Shown here: positions 15,561 through 24,894 of the stretch, in pieces
Layout: each line of letters opens with the position of its first letter
Numbering within the stretch: position 1 is the stretch's first letter
Source of the DNA: Dactylosporangium aurantiacum
GTDB lineage: Bacteria; Actinomycetota; Actinomycetes; Mycobacteriales; Micromonosporaceae
Direction: 5' to 3'
Assembly: GCF_000716715.1 (NCBI RefSeq)
Contig: NZ_JNYJ01000060.1
Span: 10,912 to 74,911, forward strand
Length of the DNA stretch: 64,000 nucleotides
Translations under genes and position numbers: made by a program
The notes under the pieces: model-generated
Databases searched by the model: none
What the model saw: the letters and a program-made list of their open reading frames with translations, nothing else
Told to the model about the DNA's origin: nothing

Positions 15561-17657
15561 GTGACGTCGCCGTACCCGTTCTCGGCCGTGGTCGGCCTGC
15601 CCGACCTGCGCCTCGCGCTGCTGCTCACCGCCGTGTCACCGGCGATCGGCGGGGTGCTCGTCCGGGGTGAGAAGGGCACCGCCAAGTCGACCGTCGTGCG
15701 GGGCCTCGCCGCGCTGCTGCCGGAGGTCGACGTCGTCGCCGGCTGCCGCTTCGCCTGCGACCCCGCCGCCCCCGACCCGTCCTGCCCCGACGGCCCGCAC
15801 GCCGTGGACGCGTCCCTGACCGGCGCCGTGCGCCGCCGCTCCGCCCTGGTCGAGCTGCCCGTCGGGGCCACCGAGGACCGGGTCGTCGGCACCCTCGACC
15901 TGCAGCGGGCCCTCGGCGACGGGGTCAAGGCCTACGAGCCCGGCCTGCTCGCCGCCGCGCACCGCGGCGTGCTCTACGTCGACGAGGTCAACCTCCTGCC
16001 CGACCACCTCGTCGACCTGCTCCTCGACGCCGCCGCAATGGGCCGCGCCCACGTCGAGCGCGACGGCGTCTCCGTCCAGCACGCCGCCCGGTTCCTCCTC
16101 GTGGGCACCATGAACCCGGAGGAGGGCGAGCCGCGCCCGCAGCTCGTCGACCGGTTCGGCCTGGTCGTCGGGGTGGCGTCGCCGACCACCGCCGCGCCCC
16201 GGGCCGAGGTGGTGCGGCGCCGGCTGGCGTACGAACACGACCCGGCGGCCTTCGCGGCCCGCTTCGTCGAGGAGGACGCCGCCCTCGCCGCCCGCATCGC
16301 CGCCGCCCGCCGCGCGCTGCCGGGGGTGTCCCTGCCGGACCACCAGCTCGACCGGATCGCGCGGATCTGCCTGGCGTACCGGGTCGACGGGCTGCGCGCC
16401 GACATCGTGGTGGCCCGCACCGCGGTCGCCCTCGCGGCGTGGCACGGCCGGACCGTGGTGACGAAGGACGACCTGCGCGACGCGGCCCGGCTCGCCCTGC
16501 CGCACCGGCGCCGCCGCGACCCGCTCGACCCGCCCGGCGCCGACCAGGAACGCCTGGAGGAGATCCTGGAGCAGGAGCTCGGCGGGCCCGACGACGACCC
16601 GGACGGCGGCGACGGCGGCGACGAGCGCCCCGACGGCGACCCTGACACCGGCGGCCCTTCCCCGGCCGGCACCCCGCCGGAGGGCGACGGCACCGACGGT
16701 GGCTTCGATGGCGGTCCGTCCGGCCCCGGCGGCCGTGGCGGCGCGGGCGGCGCCCCGCAACAGCCCGCCGGCGGGGCCCGCGACCAGCGCGCCGAGGGCG
16801 CCGGCGACCAGCGCGCCGAGGGCACCGAGCCGCCGGCCGTCGAGCCGGCGCCGTCCGGCGGCCCCGCCACCGCTCCGGCGGGCGAGCTGGCGTTCGCGCA
16901 GGCACCGTACAAGACCAGGCTCCTGAAGATCGGCGGCCGGGCCAACCGGCAGCACGGCGCCCACGCCGGCCGGCGCTCCCCGGCGCACGGGCGGCACGGG
17001 CGGGTCGTGCGGTCCCGGCAGCCGAGCGGCGGCAAGCTCGTCACCCTGCACCTGCCCGACAGCGTGCGGGCCGCGGCGCTGCGCGGCGCCTCCCGGGTGC
17101 ACGCCCGGGACCTGCGCGAGGCGGTCAAGGTCGGCCGCGAGGCCAACCTGGTGCTGTTCGTCGTCGACGCCTCCGGGTCCATGGCCGCCCGCCAGCGCAT
17201 GACCGTGGTGAAGACCGCGGTGCTGTCGCTGCTGCGCGACGCGTACCAGCGCAGGGACAAGGTCGGCATGATCACCTTCCGGGGCGCGGCGGCCACGACG
17301 GTCCTCGAGCCGACCGCCAGCCACGAGGTCGGCGTCCTGCGCCTGGCCGAGCTGCGCACCGGCGGCCGCACCCCGCTCGCGGCGGGCCTGCTGCAGGCCG
17401 CCCGCACGCTGCACGGCGAGCGGCGCCGCGACGCCCGCCGCCGGCCGCTGCTGGTCGTCGTCACCGACGGGCGGGCCACCAGCGGTCCCGACCCGATGAC
17501 CGTCACCCCCGCGCTCGCCGGCGTCCCCGCCGTCGTCGTGGACTGCGAGTCCGGCCCGGTGCGGCTCGGCCTCGCCCGGCGCCTCGCCCGCGCCCTGTCC
17601 GCCGACTGCGTCCCGCTGTCGGCGCTGTCCACCGCCGCCGCCCACCCGGGGAGCTGA
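15561..17657 (+). CDS. Fused magnesium-chelatase I/D-type ATPase, putative cobaltochelatase subunit
   Basis: A 698-residue AAA+/VWA fusion. Residues 1-330 form the BchI-like ATPase: P-loop GEKGTAKS (about 36-43), Walker B LYVDEVNLL and LLVGTMNPEEG with an arginine-finger region after it. About 340-450 is a Gly/Asp/Pro-rich linker. The C-terminal integrin-like VWA domain (about 525-698) has MIDAS motif VDASGSM and VVTDGRAT. In actinomycetes this fused protein accompanies CobN and is thought to power cobalt insertion into hydrogenobyrinic acid a,c-diamide. GTG 15561 was chosen because of GAGGAGG nine bases upstream. First gene of the riboswitch-controlled operon; cobO follows after 2 bases. Confidence 0.9.
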   Translation: MTSPYPFSAVVGLPDLRLALLLTAVSPAIGGVLVRGEKGTAKSTVVRGLAALLPEVDVVAGCRFACDPAAPDPSCPDGPHAVDASLTGAVRRRSALVELPVGATEDRVVGTLDLQRALGDGVKAYEPGLLAAAHRGVLYVDEVNLLPDHLVDLLLDAAAMGRAHVERDGVSVQHAARFLLVGTMNPEEGEPRPQLVDRFGLVVGVASPTTAAPRAEVVRRRLAYEHDPAAFAARFVEEDAALAARIAAARRALPGVSLPDHQLDRIARICLAYRVDGLRADIVVARTAVALAAWHGRTVVTKDDLRDAARLALPHRRRRDPLDPPGADQERLEEILEQELGGPDDDPDGGDGGDERPDGDPDTGGPSPAGTPPEGDGTDGGFDGGPSGPGGRGGAGGAPQQPAGGARDQRAEGAGDQRAEGTEPPAVEPAPSGGPATAPAGELAFAQAPYKTRLLKIGGRANRQHGAHAGRRSPAHGRHGRVVRSRQPSGGKLVTLHLPDSVRAAALRGASRVHARDLREAVKVGREANLVLFVVDASGSMAARQRMTVVKTAVLSLLRDAYQRRDKVGMITFRGAAATTVLEPTASHEVGVLRLAELRTGGRTPLAAGLLQAARTLHGERRRDARRRPLLVVVTDGRATSGPDPMTVTPALAGVPAVVVDCESGPVRLGLARRLARALSADCVPLSALSTAAAHPGS

Positions 17658-17659
17658 AC

Positions 17660-18262
17660 ATGCCGCAGGGCAAGGTCGAACAGGTGCCCGACGACGGGCT
17701 CACCACCCGCCAGCGCCGCCGGCAGCACGTCCTGGCCGTCCACACCGGGCAGGGCAAGGGCAAGTCCACCGCCGCGTTCGGCATGGCGCTGCGCGCGTGG
17801 AGCGCGGGCTGGTCGATCGCCGTGTTCCAGTTCGTGAAGAGCCCCAAGTGGCGGGTCGGGGAGGAGACCGCCCTCAAGGCGCTCGGCGAGACCGGCAAGG
17901 GCGGCGACGTCGTCTGGCACAAGATGGGCGAGGGCTGGTCCTGGATCCAGCGGCCCGGCACCGAGCGCGACCACGCCGCCGAGGCCGCCGAGGGCTGGCA
18001 GCAGATCAAGCGGGACCTGGCCGCCGAGGCGTACCGGTTCTACGTGCTCGACGAGTTCACCTACCCGATGAAGTGGGGCTGGGTCGACGTCGCCGACGTG
18101 GTCGCCACGCTGCGGGACCGCCCCGGCAACCAGCACGTCGTCATCACCGGCCGGGACGCGCACCCGGACCTGGTCGACCTCGCCGACCTCGTCACCGACA
18201 TGACGAAGGTCAAGCACCCGATGGACGCCGGGCGCAAGGGCCAGCAGGGCATCGAGTGGTAG
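17660..18262 (+). CDS. cobO: Cob(I)yrinic acid a,c-diamide adenosyltransferase
   Basis: A 200-residue ATP:corrinoid adenosyltransferase of the CobA/BtuR/CobO type, which transfers the 5'-deoxyadenosyl group of ATP to Co(I). The N-terminal P-loop is HTGQGKGKSTAAFG, where the family's unusual loop orients ATP, and AVFQFVKSPKWRVGEE, FYVLDEFTYPMKWGWVD and HVVITGRDAHPDLVDLAD are standard landmarks. The C-terminal KHPMDAGRKGQQGIEW is the typical family end. It overlaps cobB by 7 bases and sits just after the chelatase subunit, the pathway order. Confidence 0.97.
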   Translation: MPQGKVEQVPDDGLTTRQRRRQHVLAVHTGQGKGKSTAAFGMALRAWSAGWSIAVFQFVKSPKWRVGEETALKALGETGKGGDVVWHKMGEGWSWIQRPGTERDHAAEAAEGWQQIKRDLAAEAYRFYVLDEFTYPMKWGWVDVADVVATLRDRPGNQHVVITGRDAHPDLVDLADLVTDMTKVKHPMDAGRKGQQGIEW

Positions 18263-19596
18263 CCAGGATCGTCGTCGCGGCACCCGCCTCCGGCCACGGC
18301 AAGACGACCGTGGCGACGGGCCTGCTCGCCGCGTTCGCCGCGCGGGGGCTGCGGGTGGCGCCGTTCAAGGTCGGCCCCGACTACATCGACCCCGGCTACC
18401 ACGCGCTCGCCGCCGGCCGGCCCGGCCGCAACCTCGACCCGGTCCTCGTCGGCGAGGAGCGGATCGGCCCGCTGTTCGCGCACGGCGCCGCCGGCTGCGA
18501 CGTCGCCGTCGTCGAGGGCGTCATGGGCCTGTTCGACGGCCGTACCGGCGCCGGGGAGCTCGGCTCGACCGCGCACGTGGCGAAGCTGCTCGACGCCCCG
18601 GTCGTCCTGGTCGTCGACGCGACCGCGCAGGCCCGCTCGATCGCCGCGGTCGTGCACGGCTTCCGCTCGTTCGGCTCCGGCGTGCGCATCGCCGGGGTCG
18701 TGCTCAACCGGGTCGGCTCCGACCGGCACGAGCGGATCCTCCGCGACGCGTGCGCCGAGGTCGGCACCCCCGTGCTCGGCGTGCTGCGCCGCCACGACGC
18801 GGTCGCCGCGCCGTCGCGGCACCTCGGGCTCGTCCCCGTCGTGGAGCGGCAGGCCGAGGCCGTCGCGTCGGTGCGCGCCCTCGCCGCCGTCGTGGCCGCC
18901 GGCGTCGACCTCGACGCGGTCCTCGCCACCGCCCGCACCGCGCCGCCGCTCACCGCCACGCCGTGGACGCCGCTGACCGCCGAGCCCGTCGCCGGCCGGC
19001 CGGTCGTCGCGGTCGCCGGCGGGCCCGCGTTCTCCTTCGGCTACGCCGAGACCGTCGAGCTGCTCGCCGCCGCCGGCGCCGAGGTGGCCACCGTCGACCC
19101 GCTGCGCGACGAGGCGCTGCCGGCCGGCACGCGCGGGCTCGTCGTCGGCGGCGGCTTCCCCGAGGTGTACGCCGAGCAGCTGTCCGCCAACACGCCGCTG
19201 CGGGCGTCGGTCGCCGCGCTCGCCGCCGCCGGCGGGCCGGTCGCCGCCGAGTGCGCCGGGCTGCTGTGGCTGGCCAGGTCCCTGGACGGCCGGCCGATGT
19301 GCGGCGTGCTGCCCGTCGACGCCGCCATGACCCCGAAGCTGACCCTCGGCTACCGCGACGCGGTCGCCGTCGGCGCCAGCGTCCTGGCCCCGGCCGGCAC
19401 CAGGGTCAGCGGCCACGAGTTCCACCGCACCGCCGTCACCCCACCGGCCGGCGCCACCGCGGCGTGGGCGTGGCGGGGCGAGACCGGCACCGTGCGGGAG
19501 GGGTTCACCGCCGGGTCGGTGCACGCGTCGTACCTGCACCTGCACTGGGCCGGCGCGCCGCAGCTGGCGCACCGGCTGGTCGCCGCATGCGGCTAG
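18256..19596 (+). CDS. cobB: Hydrogenobyrinic acid a,c-diamide synthase (cobyrinate a,c-diamide synthase)
   Basis: A 446-residue glutamine-dependent amidotransferase that amidates the a and c carboxylates of (hydrogeno)byrinic acid using ATP and glutamine. The N-terminal dethiobiotin-synthetase-like domain has P-loop APASGHGKTTVATG and FKVGPDYIDPGYH; VEGVMGLFDG is diagnostic. The C-terminal class I glutaminase-like domain has LVVGGGFPEVY and the nucleophile Cys in AAECAGLLWL, with GHEFHR and a late His in SYLHLH. GTG 18256 overlaps the end of cobO, and the last bases overlap the cobE-cobL fusion. Confidence 0.95.
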   Translation: MVARIVVAAPASGHGKTTVATGLLAAFAARGLRVAPFKVGPDYIDPGYHALAAGRPGRNLDPVLVGEERIGPLFAHGAAGCDVAVVEGVMGLFDGRTGAGELGSTAHVAKLLDAPVVLVVDATAQARSIAAVVHGFRSFGSGVRIAGVVLNRVGSDRHERILRDACAEVGTPVLGVLRRHDAVAAPSRHLGLVPVVERQAEAVASVRALAAVVAAGVDLDAVLATARTAPPLTATPWTPLTAEPVAGRPVVAVAGGPAFSFGYAETVELLAAAGAEVATVDPLRDEALPAGTRGLVVGGGFPEVYAEQLSANTPLRASVAALAAAGGPVAAECAGLLWLARSLDGRPMCGVLPVDAAMTPKLTLGYRDAVAVGASVLAPAGTRVSGHEFHRTAVTPPAGATAAWAWRGETGTVREGFTAGSVHASYLHLHWAGAPQLAHRLVAACG

Positions 19597-21116
19597 TGCT
19601 CGGGTTCGGCGCCCGCTCCACCGCCACCGCCGACGACGTCGAGGCGCTCCTGCCGCCGCTGGACGGCACCGTCGTCGCACTGTCCACCGTGGACGCCCGG
19701 GCGGACCTGGCCCGCGAGGTCGCGGCCCGGCACGGCTGGCGGGTCGTCACCCACCCGGCCGGGGACCTCGCCGGGGTCGCGGTGCCGAACCCGTCGGCGG
19801 TCGTCGCCGCGCACACCGGCACCCCGAGCGTCGCCGAGGCCGCGGCCCTGCTCACCGCCGCGGCGTCCGGCGGCCCCGCGGTCCTCGTCACGGGCAAACA
19901 GGTGTCCGAGGTCGCCACGGTGGCCGTCGCCGCCCTCGCCCCCACGGTGACCGTCGTCGGCATCGGCGCCGACGGTGCCGCCTCGCTGTCCCCGGCCGGG
20001 CACGCCGCGCTCGCCGCCGGCACCGTCGTGTTCGGCGGCCCCCGGCAGCTCGACCTCGTCGACGCCGTCACCACCGCGGAGCGGGTGCCGTGGCCGTCGC
20101 CGCTGGTGCCGTCGCTGCCCCGCCTGCTCGCCGAGCACCACGCCGCGCGGGTCGTGGTCCTGGCCAGCGGGGATCCGATGTACCACGGCATCGGCGGCAC
20201 CCTGGTGCGGCTGCTCGGCGCCGGGCACGTCCACGTCGTGCCGCACCCGTCCTCGGTGTCCCTGGCGTGCGCGCGGCTCGGCTGGCCCCTCGACGACGTC
20301 GAGGTCGTCAGCGCCGTCGGCCGGTCCGTCGACGCGCTGCGCCGCGTCCTGCACGACGGCCGGCGGGTCCTGGTGCTCAGCGCCGGCGCCGGCACCCCGC
20401 CGCAGGTCGCGCAGATCCTGCGGGAGACCGGGTTCGACGCCAGCGACGTCACCGTGCTGGAGTCCCTCGGCGGCCCCGACGAGCGGGTCCACCACGACGT
20501 CACCGCCGCCGGGCCGCTCAACGTGGTCGCCGTCGCCTGCCGGGGCACCGGCGGGCTGCCGGTCGTGCCGGGGCTCGCCGACGGGTCGTACACCTCCGAC
20601 GGCCAGCTCACCAAGCGCGAGATCCGCGCCGTCACCCTCGCCGCCCTCGGCCCGCGCCCCGGCGAGCTGCTGTGGGACGTCGGGGCCGGCTCCGGCAGCG
20701 TCGCCGTGGAGTGGCTGCGCGCGCACCGCTCGTGCCGCGCCGTCGCCGTCGAACGCGACCCCGTCCGCGCCGACCGGGTCACCGCGAACGCCCGCGCCCT
20801 CGGCGTGCCGCACCTGTCCACCGTGGTCGGTGCCGCCCCCGGCGCCCTGGACGGCCTGGCGCCCCCCGACGCGATCTTCATCGGCGGCGGCTTCACCGCG
20901 GCGGGGGTGTTCGAGCGCTGCTGGTCGGCGCTGCGCCCCGGCGGCCGGCTCGTCGTCAACGCCGTCACCGTCGAGTCGGAGCGGCTCGTCGCCGACCTCC
21001 ACGCGGCGCACGGCGGCACCTTGACCCGGCTCGCGGTCCAGCGCGCCGCGCCCGTCGGCGGGTTCCTCGCCTGGCGGCCGATGATGCCGGTGACGCAATG
21101 GGTGGTGTGGAGATGA
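19587..21116 (+). CDS. cobL: CobE-CbiE-CbiT fusion: precorrin-6B methyltransferase/decarboxylase with CobE domain
   Basis: A 509-residue three-domain protein. Residues 1-115 match CobE / CbiG C-terminal proteins (LVLGFGARSTATADDVEAL, GTPSVAEAAALLTAA, VTGKQ). Residues about 118-310 are the CbiE SAM-dependent tetrapyrrole methylase (VTVVGIGADG, VVLASGDPMYHGIG, HPSSVSLACARLGW). Residues about 325-509 are CbiT (DGQLTKREIRAVTL, then SAM loop LLWDVGAGSGSVAVEW). CbiE plus CbiT equals CobL: methylation at C5 and C15 and decarboxylation of the C12 acetate of precorrin-6B. The CobE domain is usually a separate protein of unclear role, so this fusion is unusual. ATG 19587 lies inside the cobB end; stop overlaps cobM (ATGA). 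Confidence 0.92.
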   Translation: MRLVLGFGARSTATADDVEALLPPLDGTVVALSTVDARADLAREVAARHGWRVVTHPAGDLAGVAVPNPSAVVAAHTGTPSVAEAAALLTAAASGGPAVLVTGKQVSEVATVAVAALAPTVTVVGIGADGAASLSPAGHAALAAGTVVFGGPRQLDLVDAVTTAERVPWPSPLVPSLPRLLAEHHAARVVVLASGDPMYHGIGGTLVRLLGAGHVHVVPHPSSVSLACARLGWPLDDVEVVSAVGRSVDALRRVLHDGRRVLVLSAGAGTPPQVAQILRETGFDASDVTVLESLGGPDERVHHDVTAAGPLNVVAVACRGTGGLPVVPGLADGSYTSDGQLTKREIRAVTLAALGPRPGELLWDVGAGSGSVAVEWLRAHRSCRAVAVERDPVRADRVTANARALGVPHLSTVVGAAPGALDGLAPPDAIFIGGGFTAAGVFERCWSALRPGGRLVVNAVTVESERLVADLHAAHGGTLTRLAVQRAAPVGGFLAWRPMMPVTQWVVWR

Positions 21117-21856
21117 CGGTGTACTTCATCGGTGCCGGACCGGGCGCCGCCGACCTCATCACGGTCCGCGGCCGTGACGTGCTCGCCCGTACGCCGGTCT
21201 GCCTGTACGCGGGCAGCCTCGTGCCGGTCGAGCTGCTCGGCGTGTGCCCGCCCGGCGCCCGCCTGGTCGACACCGCGAACCTGGACCTCGACCAGATCCT
21301 CGCCGAGCTGACCGCCGCGCACGCCGCCGGCCTCGACGTGGCCCGCCTGCACTCCGGCGACCCGTCCGTGTTCAGCGCCATGGCCGAGCAGCTGCGCCGC
21401 CTCGACGCGGCCGGGGTCCCGTACGAGATCGTCCCCGGGGTGCCCGCCTTCGCCGCCGCGGCCGCCTCCCTGGGCCGCGAGCTGACCGTGCCCGGGGTCG
21501 CGCAGACCCTCATCCTCACCCGCACCGCCGCCCGCGCCACCCCGATGCCGCCCGGCGAGGAGCTGTCCACCCTCGCCGCCAGCCGCGCCACGCTCGTGCT
21601 GCACCTGGCCGTGCAGCGCATCGCCGTCCTCGTCGAGGAGCTCATCCCCTGGTACGGCGACGACTGCCCGGCCGCGGTCGTGGCCCGCGCCAGCCGCCCC
21701 GACGAGGTCATCCTGCGCGGCACCCTGGCCGACATCGCCGAGCAGGTCAGGGCGGCGGGGATCGTGCGGACCGCGGTCATCGTGGTCGGCCGCGTCCTCA
21801 CCGCCGAGGAGTTCCCCGACAGCCACCTGTACTCCACCACCAGGCCGCGCTCGTAG
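21113..21856 (+). CDS. cobM: Precorrin-4 C11-methyltransferase
   Basis: A 247-residue SAM-dependent tetrapyrrole methylase. It has the first-strand motif VYFIGAGPGAADLITVRG, YAGSLVP, the HSGDPSVFSAMAEQ catalytic loop, VPGVPAFAAAAASLGRELT and LILTRTA with the MPPGEEL loop, all in CobM order. It adds the C11 methyl to precorrin-4 to give precorrin-5. Last gene of the riboswitch operon, coupled to cobL by an ATGA overlap. Confidence 0.96.
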   Translation: MTVYFIGAGPGAADLITVRGRDVLARTPVCLYAGSLVPVELLGVCPPGARLVDTANLDLDQILAELTAAHAAGLDVARLHSGDPSVFSAMAEQLRRLDAAGVPYEIVPGVPAFAAAAASLGRELTVPGVAQTLILTRTAARATPMPPGEELSTLAASRATLVLHLAVQRIAVLVEELIPWYGDDCPAAVVARASRPDEVILRGTLADIAEQVRAAGIVRTAVIVVGRVLTAEEFPDSHLYSTTRPRS

Positions 21857-22152
21857 CCCCACCGCCGCGAACCACCGCGCGCCGGACCTGTCCGGTCTCC
21901 ACATCGGTCAGGACCCGTGTCGCGAAGCGCGCACCGCCAGCCGCGCTGTGGTGCCCGGCGGTGCGGCGGCCTCGGTGGCTTCCTCTCCTGGCTGACGATC
22001 GCCACCGCGTGCCGCGATGTCCACCATTCGGCCGAGGTCGCAGACGACGGCGGCTTCGGCACGATGCGGGTTCGTCCGGCGATCCCGCCGGCTCAGGACG
22101 CCCAGCGCGGAGGACGGCCCGGCCAGGCGAGGGCGGCCGGCGGCCGGGGTGT

Positions 22153-23649
22153 TCACGGTGGCGGCGGGGCGGCGCGGTGGACCCGGGCCAGGTGGGCGCC
22201 GGCGGCCGCTTCGAGGGTGTCGTCGCGGAGCCAGCGCCGGGCCAGGGACGGCAGGCCGGCCGCGGCGGCGCGGGCCGCGCGGGCCGGGTCGTGGCCGGGT
22301 TCGCCGGCGTCCCACTGGAGGCGCAGGCCCTCCAGGGGGCGCTCCACCGGCTCGGACAGCTCGGCCAGGAAGCCGTCGTCGGTGAAGCCGAGGCCCCGGA
22401 TCCAGGCGACGCGGTCGGCGGTGACCGGGGCGCCGAAGGCGCGGTCGATCCAGGCCAGCTGGAACGCCGCGGGCGCCGACGGCCGGCCGAGCAGCACGGC
22501 GGCGTAGGCGGTGAACGCGCCGCCGAGGGTGGACTCGATCCGGCCGCGGAGGAAGGCGTCGTCGGCGTCCTCCAGGCGCGGACGGCGGAACGCGGCGACG
22601 GCGTCCAGGGCCCACCGGAGCCGCTCGACGTCAGGGTGGCGGCGCGCGTGGTCCTCCAGCAGCGCCGCGCCGCCGGCGAACGACGTGACCGCGGCGACCG
22701 CGGCGTGCCACTCCGGTGGGCCGAGGCGGTCCTCGCGCAGCATCGGCAGCAGGTGTACGAGCATCGCCTCGTCCCCCAGCCACGCCACGGTCGACGGCAC
22801 GGCCGCGCCGAACCGGGGTCCGGGCCGGCGGGCCGGCGGGTCGGCGACGCACGCGCGGAGGAACGGCCGCAGCGGCGCCGGGTCGGTGGTGAGCCCCGCG
22901 CACCGGCGCCGCATGACCAGGTTCCACAGGGCGTCGGCCGTCCCCGGGCGGGCGGTCACGCGCGGGACGAGCCGGTCGCTCGCCGGGTGCGCGGCCAGCC
23001 GCTCGACGAGGCCCGGCGCCAACGGGCCGTCGCCGTGGCACAGCGCGTCGATGTGGGCGGCGGTGACGGGGTCGCCGGCCATGACCAGGATCTCGGCGGC
23101 CGAGGGGAGCGCCGGCAGGCCGCGCAGCGCGCGCATGACGGCCGGCGGGCGGTCGCGGATGATCCAGTCCCGCAGCCGGTGCTGGGCGAGGAACCGCACC
23201 ACGTCCTCGCCGGACTCCTCGGCGAGGAACCGCTCGACGTGGGCGGTCGCGCCGCGGGCGAGGTGCCGGTCGGTGAGCCGCTCCATCGTCTCCGGCCACC
23301 GGTGCACGCCGAGCGCCCGGGCCCGCGCCGGGGCGACCGCGTCCAGCGCGACCGCCGCCTCCCGCCACGCGTCCAGGCGTGCGGTGGCCCGGTCGGCGAG
23401 CGCGGTGGCCGCCGCGTCGCCCGCCGCCGGGCCGAGCCACTCCAGGCCGAGGCACGCCCAGGACCGCAGGTCGGCGTCGTCGAGCGCGCCGACCAGCAGC
23501 GGCGCCGCGGCCGGGCCGGCGCCGACCAGGTCGCGCAGCGCGGCGCCCGGGGCGTGCGGCGACGGCGTGAACTCGCTGTCCCAGTGCCGGTCGTGCCACA
23601 GCTCGAGCCGGAACCGCTCGAACAGCCGCCGCGCCTCACCGCCGTCCAT
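22153..23649 (-). CDS. Large alpha-helical (HEAT-like) protein, unknown
   Basis: A 498-residue soluble protein made of many paired helices rich in Ala, Arg, Leu, Asp and Trp (for example LRDLVGAGPAAAPLLVGAL, LRSWACLGLEWLGPAAGDA, FRRPRLEDADDAFLRG). The periodicity looks like HEAT or ARM repeats, though no single repeat is well conserved. There is no signal, membrane segment or catalytic motif. ATG 23649 lies 9 bases after the stop of the MFS gene, so they form an operon. The 296 bases downstream to cobM contain no gene I can support. Confidence 0.65.
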   Translation of the reverse strand: MDGGEARRLFERFRLELWHDRHWDSEFTPSPHAPGAALRDLVGAGPAAAPLLVGALDDADLRSWACLGLEWLGPAAGDAAATALADRATARLDAWREAAVALDAVAPARARALGVHRWPETMERLTDRHLARGATAHVERFLAEESGEDVVRFLAQHRLRDWIIRDRPPAVMRALRGLPALPSAAEILVMAGDPVTAAHIDALCHGDGPLAPGLVERLAAHPASDRLVPRVTARPGTADALWNLVMRRRCAGLTTDPAPLRPFLRACVADPPARRPGPRFGAAVPSTVAWLGDEAMLVHLLPMLREDRLGPPEWHAAVAAVTSFAGGAALLEDHARRHPDVERLRWALDAVAAFRRPRLEDADDAFLRGRIESTLGGAFTAYAAVLLGRPSAPAAFQLAWIDRAFGAPVTADRVAWIRGLGFTDDGFLAELSEPVERPLEGLRLQWDAGEPGHDPARAARAAAAGLPSLARRWLRDDTLEAAAGAHLARVHRAAPPPP

Positions 23650-23658
23650 CCCACCAAC

Positions 23659-24840
23659 CTAGACGGGCTCCGCGACGGTGGCCGGCGGCTCCGCGGGCAC
23701 GGCCTCCGGTTCGCGCAGCGCCGCGGACAGCGCGACCGCCGCGACCGGCACGACGGCGAGGGCGATGAAGGCGCCGCGCGGGCCGTGCTGCTCGGCGATG
23801 AGGCCCAGCAGCGGCATGCCGAGCCCGCCGGCGCTGACGGCCAGGCCGAGGGTGACGCCGGCGGCGGTGCCGGGGCGGGTCGGCAGGTAGTCCTGGCCGA
23901 GCTTCACCAGCACCGCGAACGGGATGTTGGTGACCAGCCCGACGAGCAGGACCAGCGGGAGGGCGGCGTACCGGTCGGGGCACAGCAGCATCGCGGCGAT
24001 CGCCGGGCCGAGCAGCAGGTTGCCGAGCCGGACGGTGCGCACCAGCCCGATCCGGTCGGCGATCCGCCCGCCGGCGAGGGTGCCCAGGACCCCGCCGCCG
24101 AGCTGGAGGGCGAGCGCGACGCCGCCGAGGGCGCTGGACGCGCCGAGGGTACCGATCCAGTACAGGGCCACGAACGTGTTGACGCCGAAGGACACCGCTG
24201 ACCGTACGATCTCCACCCCGGTCAGCACGGCGAACATGCCGGGGCGGTCCCGGCCGGGCGCGGCGGCCTTCGCGGCGGGGCGGCCGGTGACGCGGCGCTG
24301 GTGGCGCAGCAGGACGAAGCCCATGAGCACGGCCGGCGGCACGAACAGGGCGGTCGCGCCGACGCCCCACGCGTCCAGCGCCGGGGTGGCCAGGGCCGGG
24401 GCGACGAAGAACCCGACGCTGCCGCCGGCGGCGAAGTAGCTCATCGCGGTGGCGCTGGACCCGGCGGCCAGCCGCGCGTCGCGCCCGGCGGCCGGGTGGA
24501 ACATCGCGACCCCGAGCCCGGACAGCAGCAGCAGCGCCCACACCACCGGGTAGGTCGGCGCGACCCCGGCGAGGCCGGCGCCCGTCCCGGCGAGCGCGAC
24601 ACCGACCGGGGACATCCACGGCAACCGGTGGCGGTCGGCGATCACCCCGAACACCAGCTGCGGCAGTGAGCTGCCCAGCGCGGCGGCCATCGCGAGTCCG
24701 GCGGCGCCGACGTAGCCGTAGTGCCGGTCGAGGACGAAGTACGGCACGGCGGCCGGCACGAGTCCCTGGTAGAAGTCGTCGACGGCGTGCGCGGTCGCCC
24801 AGACCCGCATCCGCCGCCAGGGGGAAGGAGGAGTGCTCAC
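23659..24840 (-). CDS. MFS transporter (fosmidomycin-resistance-like)
   Basis: A 393-residue 12-TM exporter. AHAVDDFYQGLVPAAVPYF in TM1 and LPQLVFGVIADRHRLPW in the loop 2-3 region resemble the Fsr branch of the major facilitators; FHPAAGRDARLAAG between TM4 and TM5 is another Fsr-type element. GTG 24840 gives VSTPPSPWRRMRVW; an ATG 30 bases downstream is the alternative. It is transcribed away from an AraC regulator across a 54-bp gap and is followed by the HEAT-like gene. Regulation by the AraC protein is likely. Confidence 0.85.
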   Translation of the reverse strand: MSTPPSPWRRMRVWATAHAVDDFYQGLVPAAVPYFVLDRHYGYVGAAGLAMAAALGSSLPQLVFGVIADRHRLPWMSPVGVALAGTGAGLAGVAPTYPVVWALLLLSGLGVAMFHPAAGRDARLAAGSSATAMSYFAAGGSVGFFVAPALATPALDAWGVGATALFVPPAVLMGFVLLRHQRRVTGRPAAKAAAPGRDRPGMFAVLTGVEIVRSAVSFGVNTFVALYWIGTLGASSALGGVALALQLGGGVLGTLAGGRIADRIGLVRTVRLGNLLLGPAIAAMLLCPDRYAALPLVLLVGLVTNIPFAVLVKLGQDYLPTRPGTAAGVTLGLAVSAGGLGMPLLGLIAEQHGPRGAFIALAVVPVAAVALSAALREPEAVPAEPPATVAEPV

Positions 24841-24894
24841 CCGTCCAAGATCGCAGCGGACCGGTGCTGCGGACTTCCGGTATTCTGCCGATCG

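Noticed and set aside
15636..17645. Long minus-strand frame opposite the chelatase gene
   Set aside because: Antisense shadow; the plus strand has P-loop and VWA motifs and a riboswitch-linked ribosome binding site.
21857..22152. A small minus-strand frame after cobM (MVDIAARGGDRQPGEEA...)
   Set aside because: No ribosome binding site, unnatural composition and no terminator; treated as non-coding gap.
22153..23649. Possible toxin or immunity role for the HEAT-like protein
   Set aside because: No partner gene or domain supports it; the neighbour is only an MFS transporter in the same operon.
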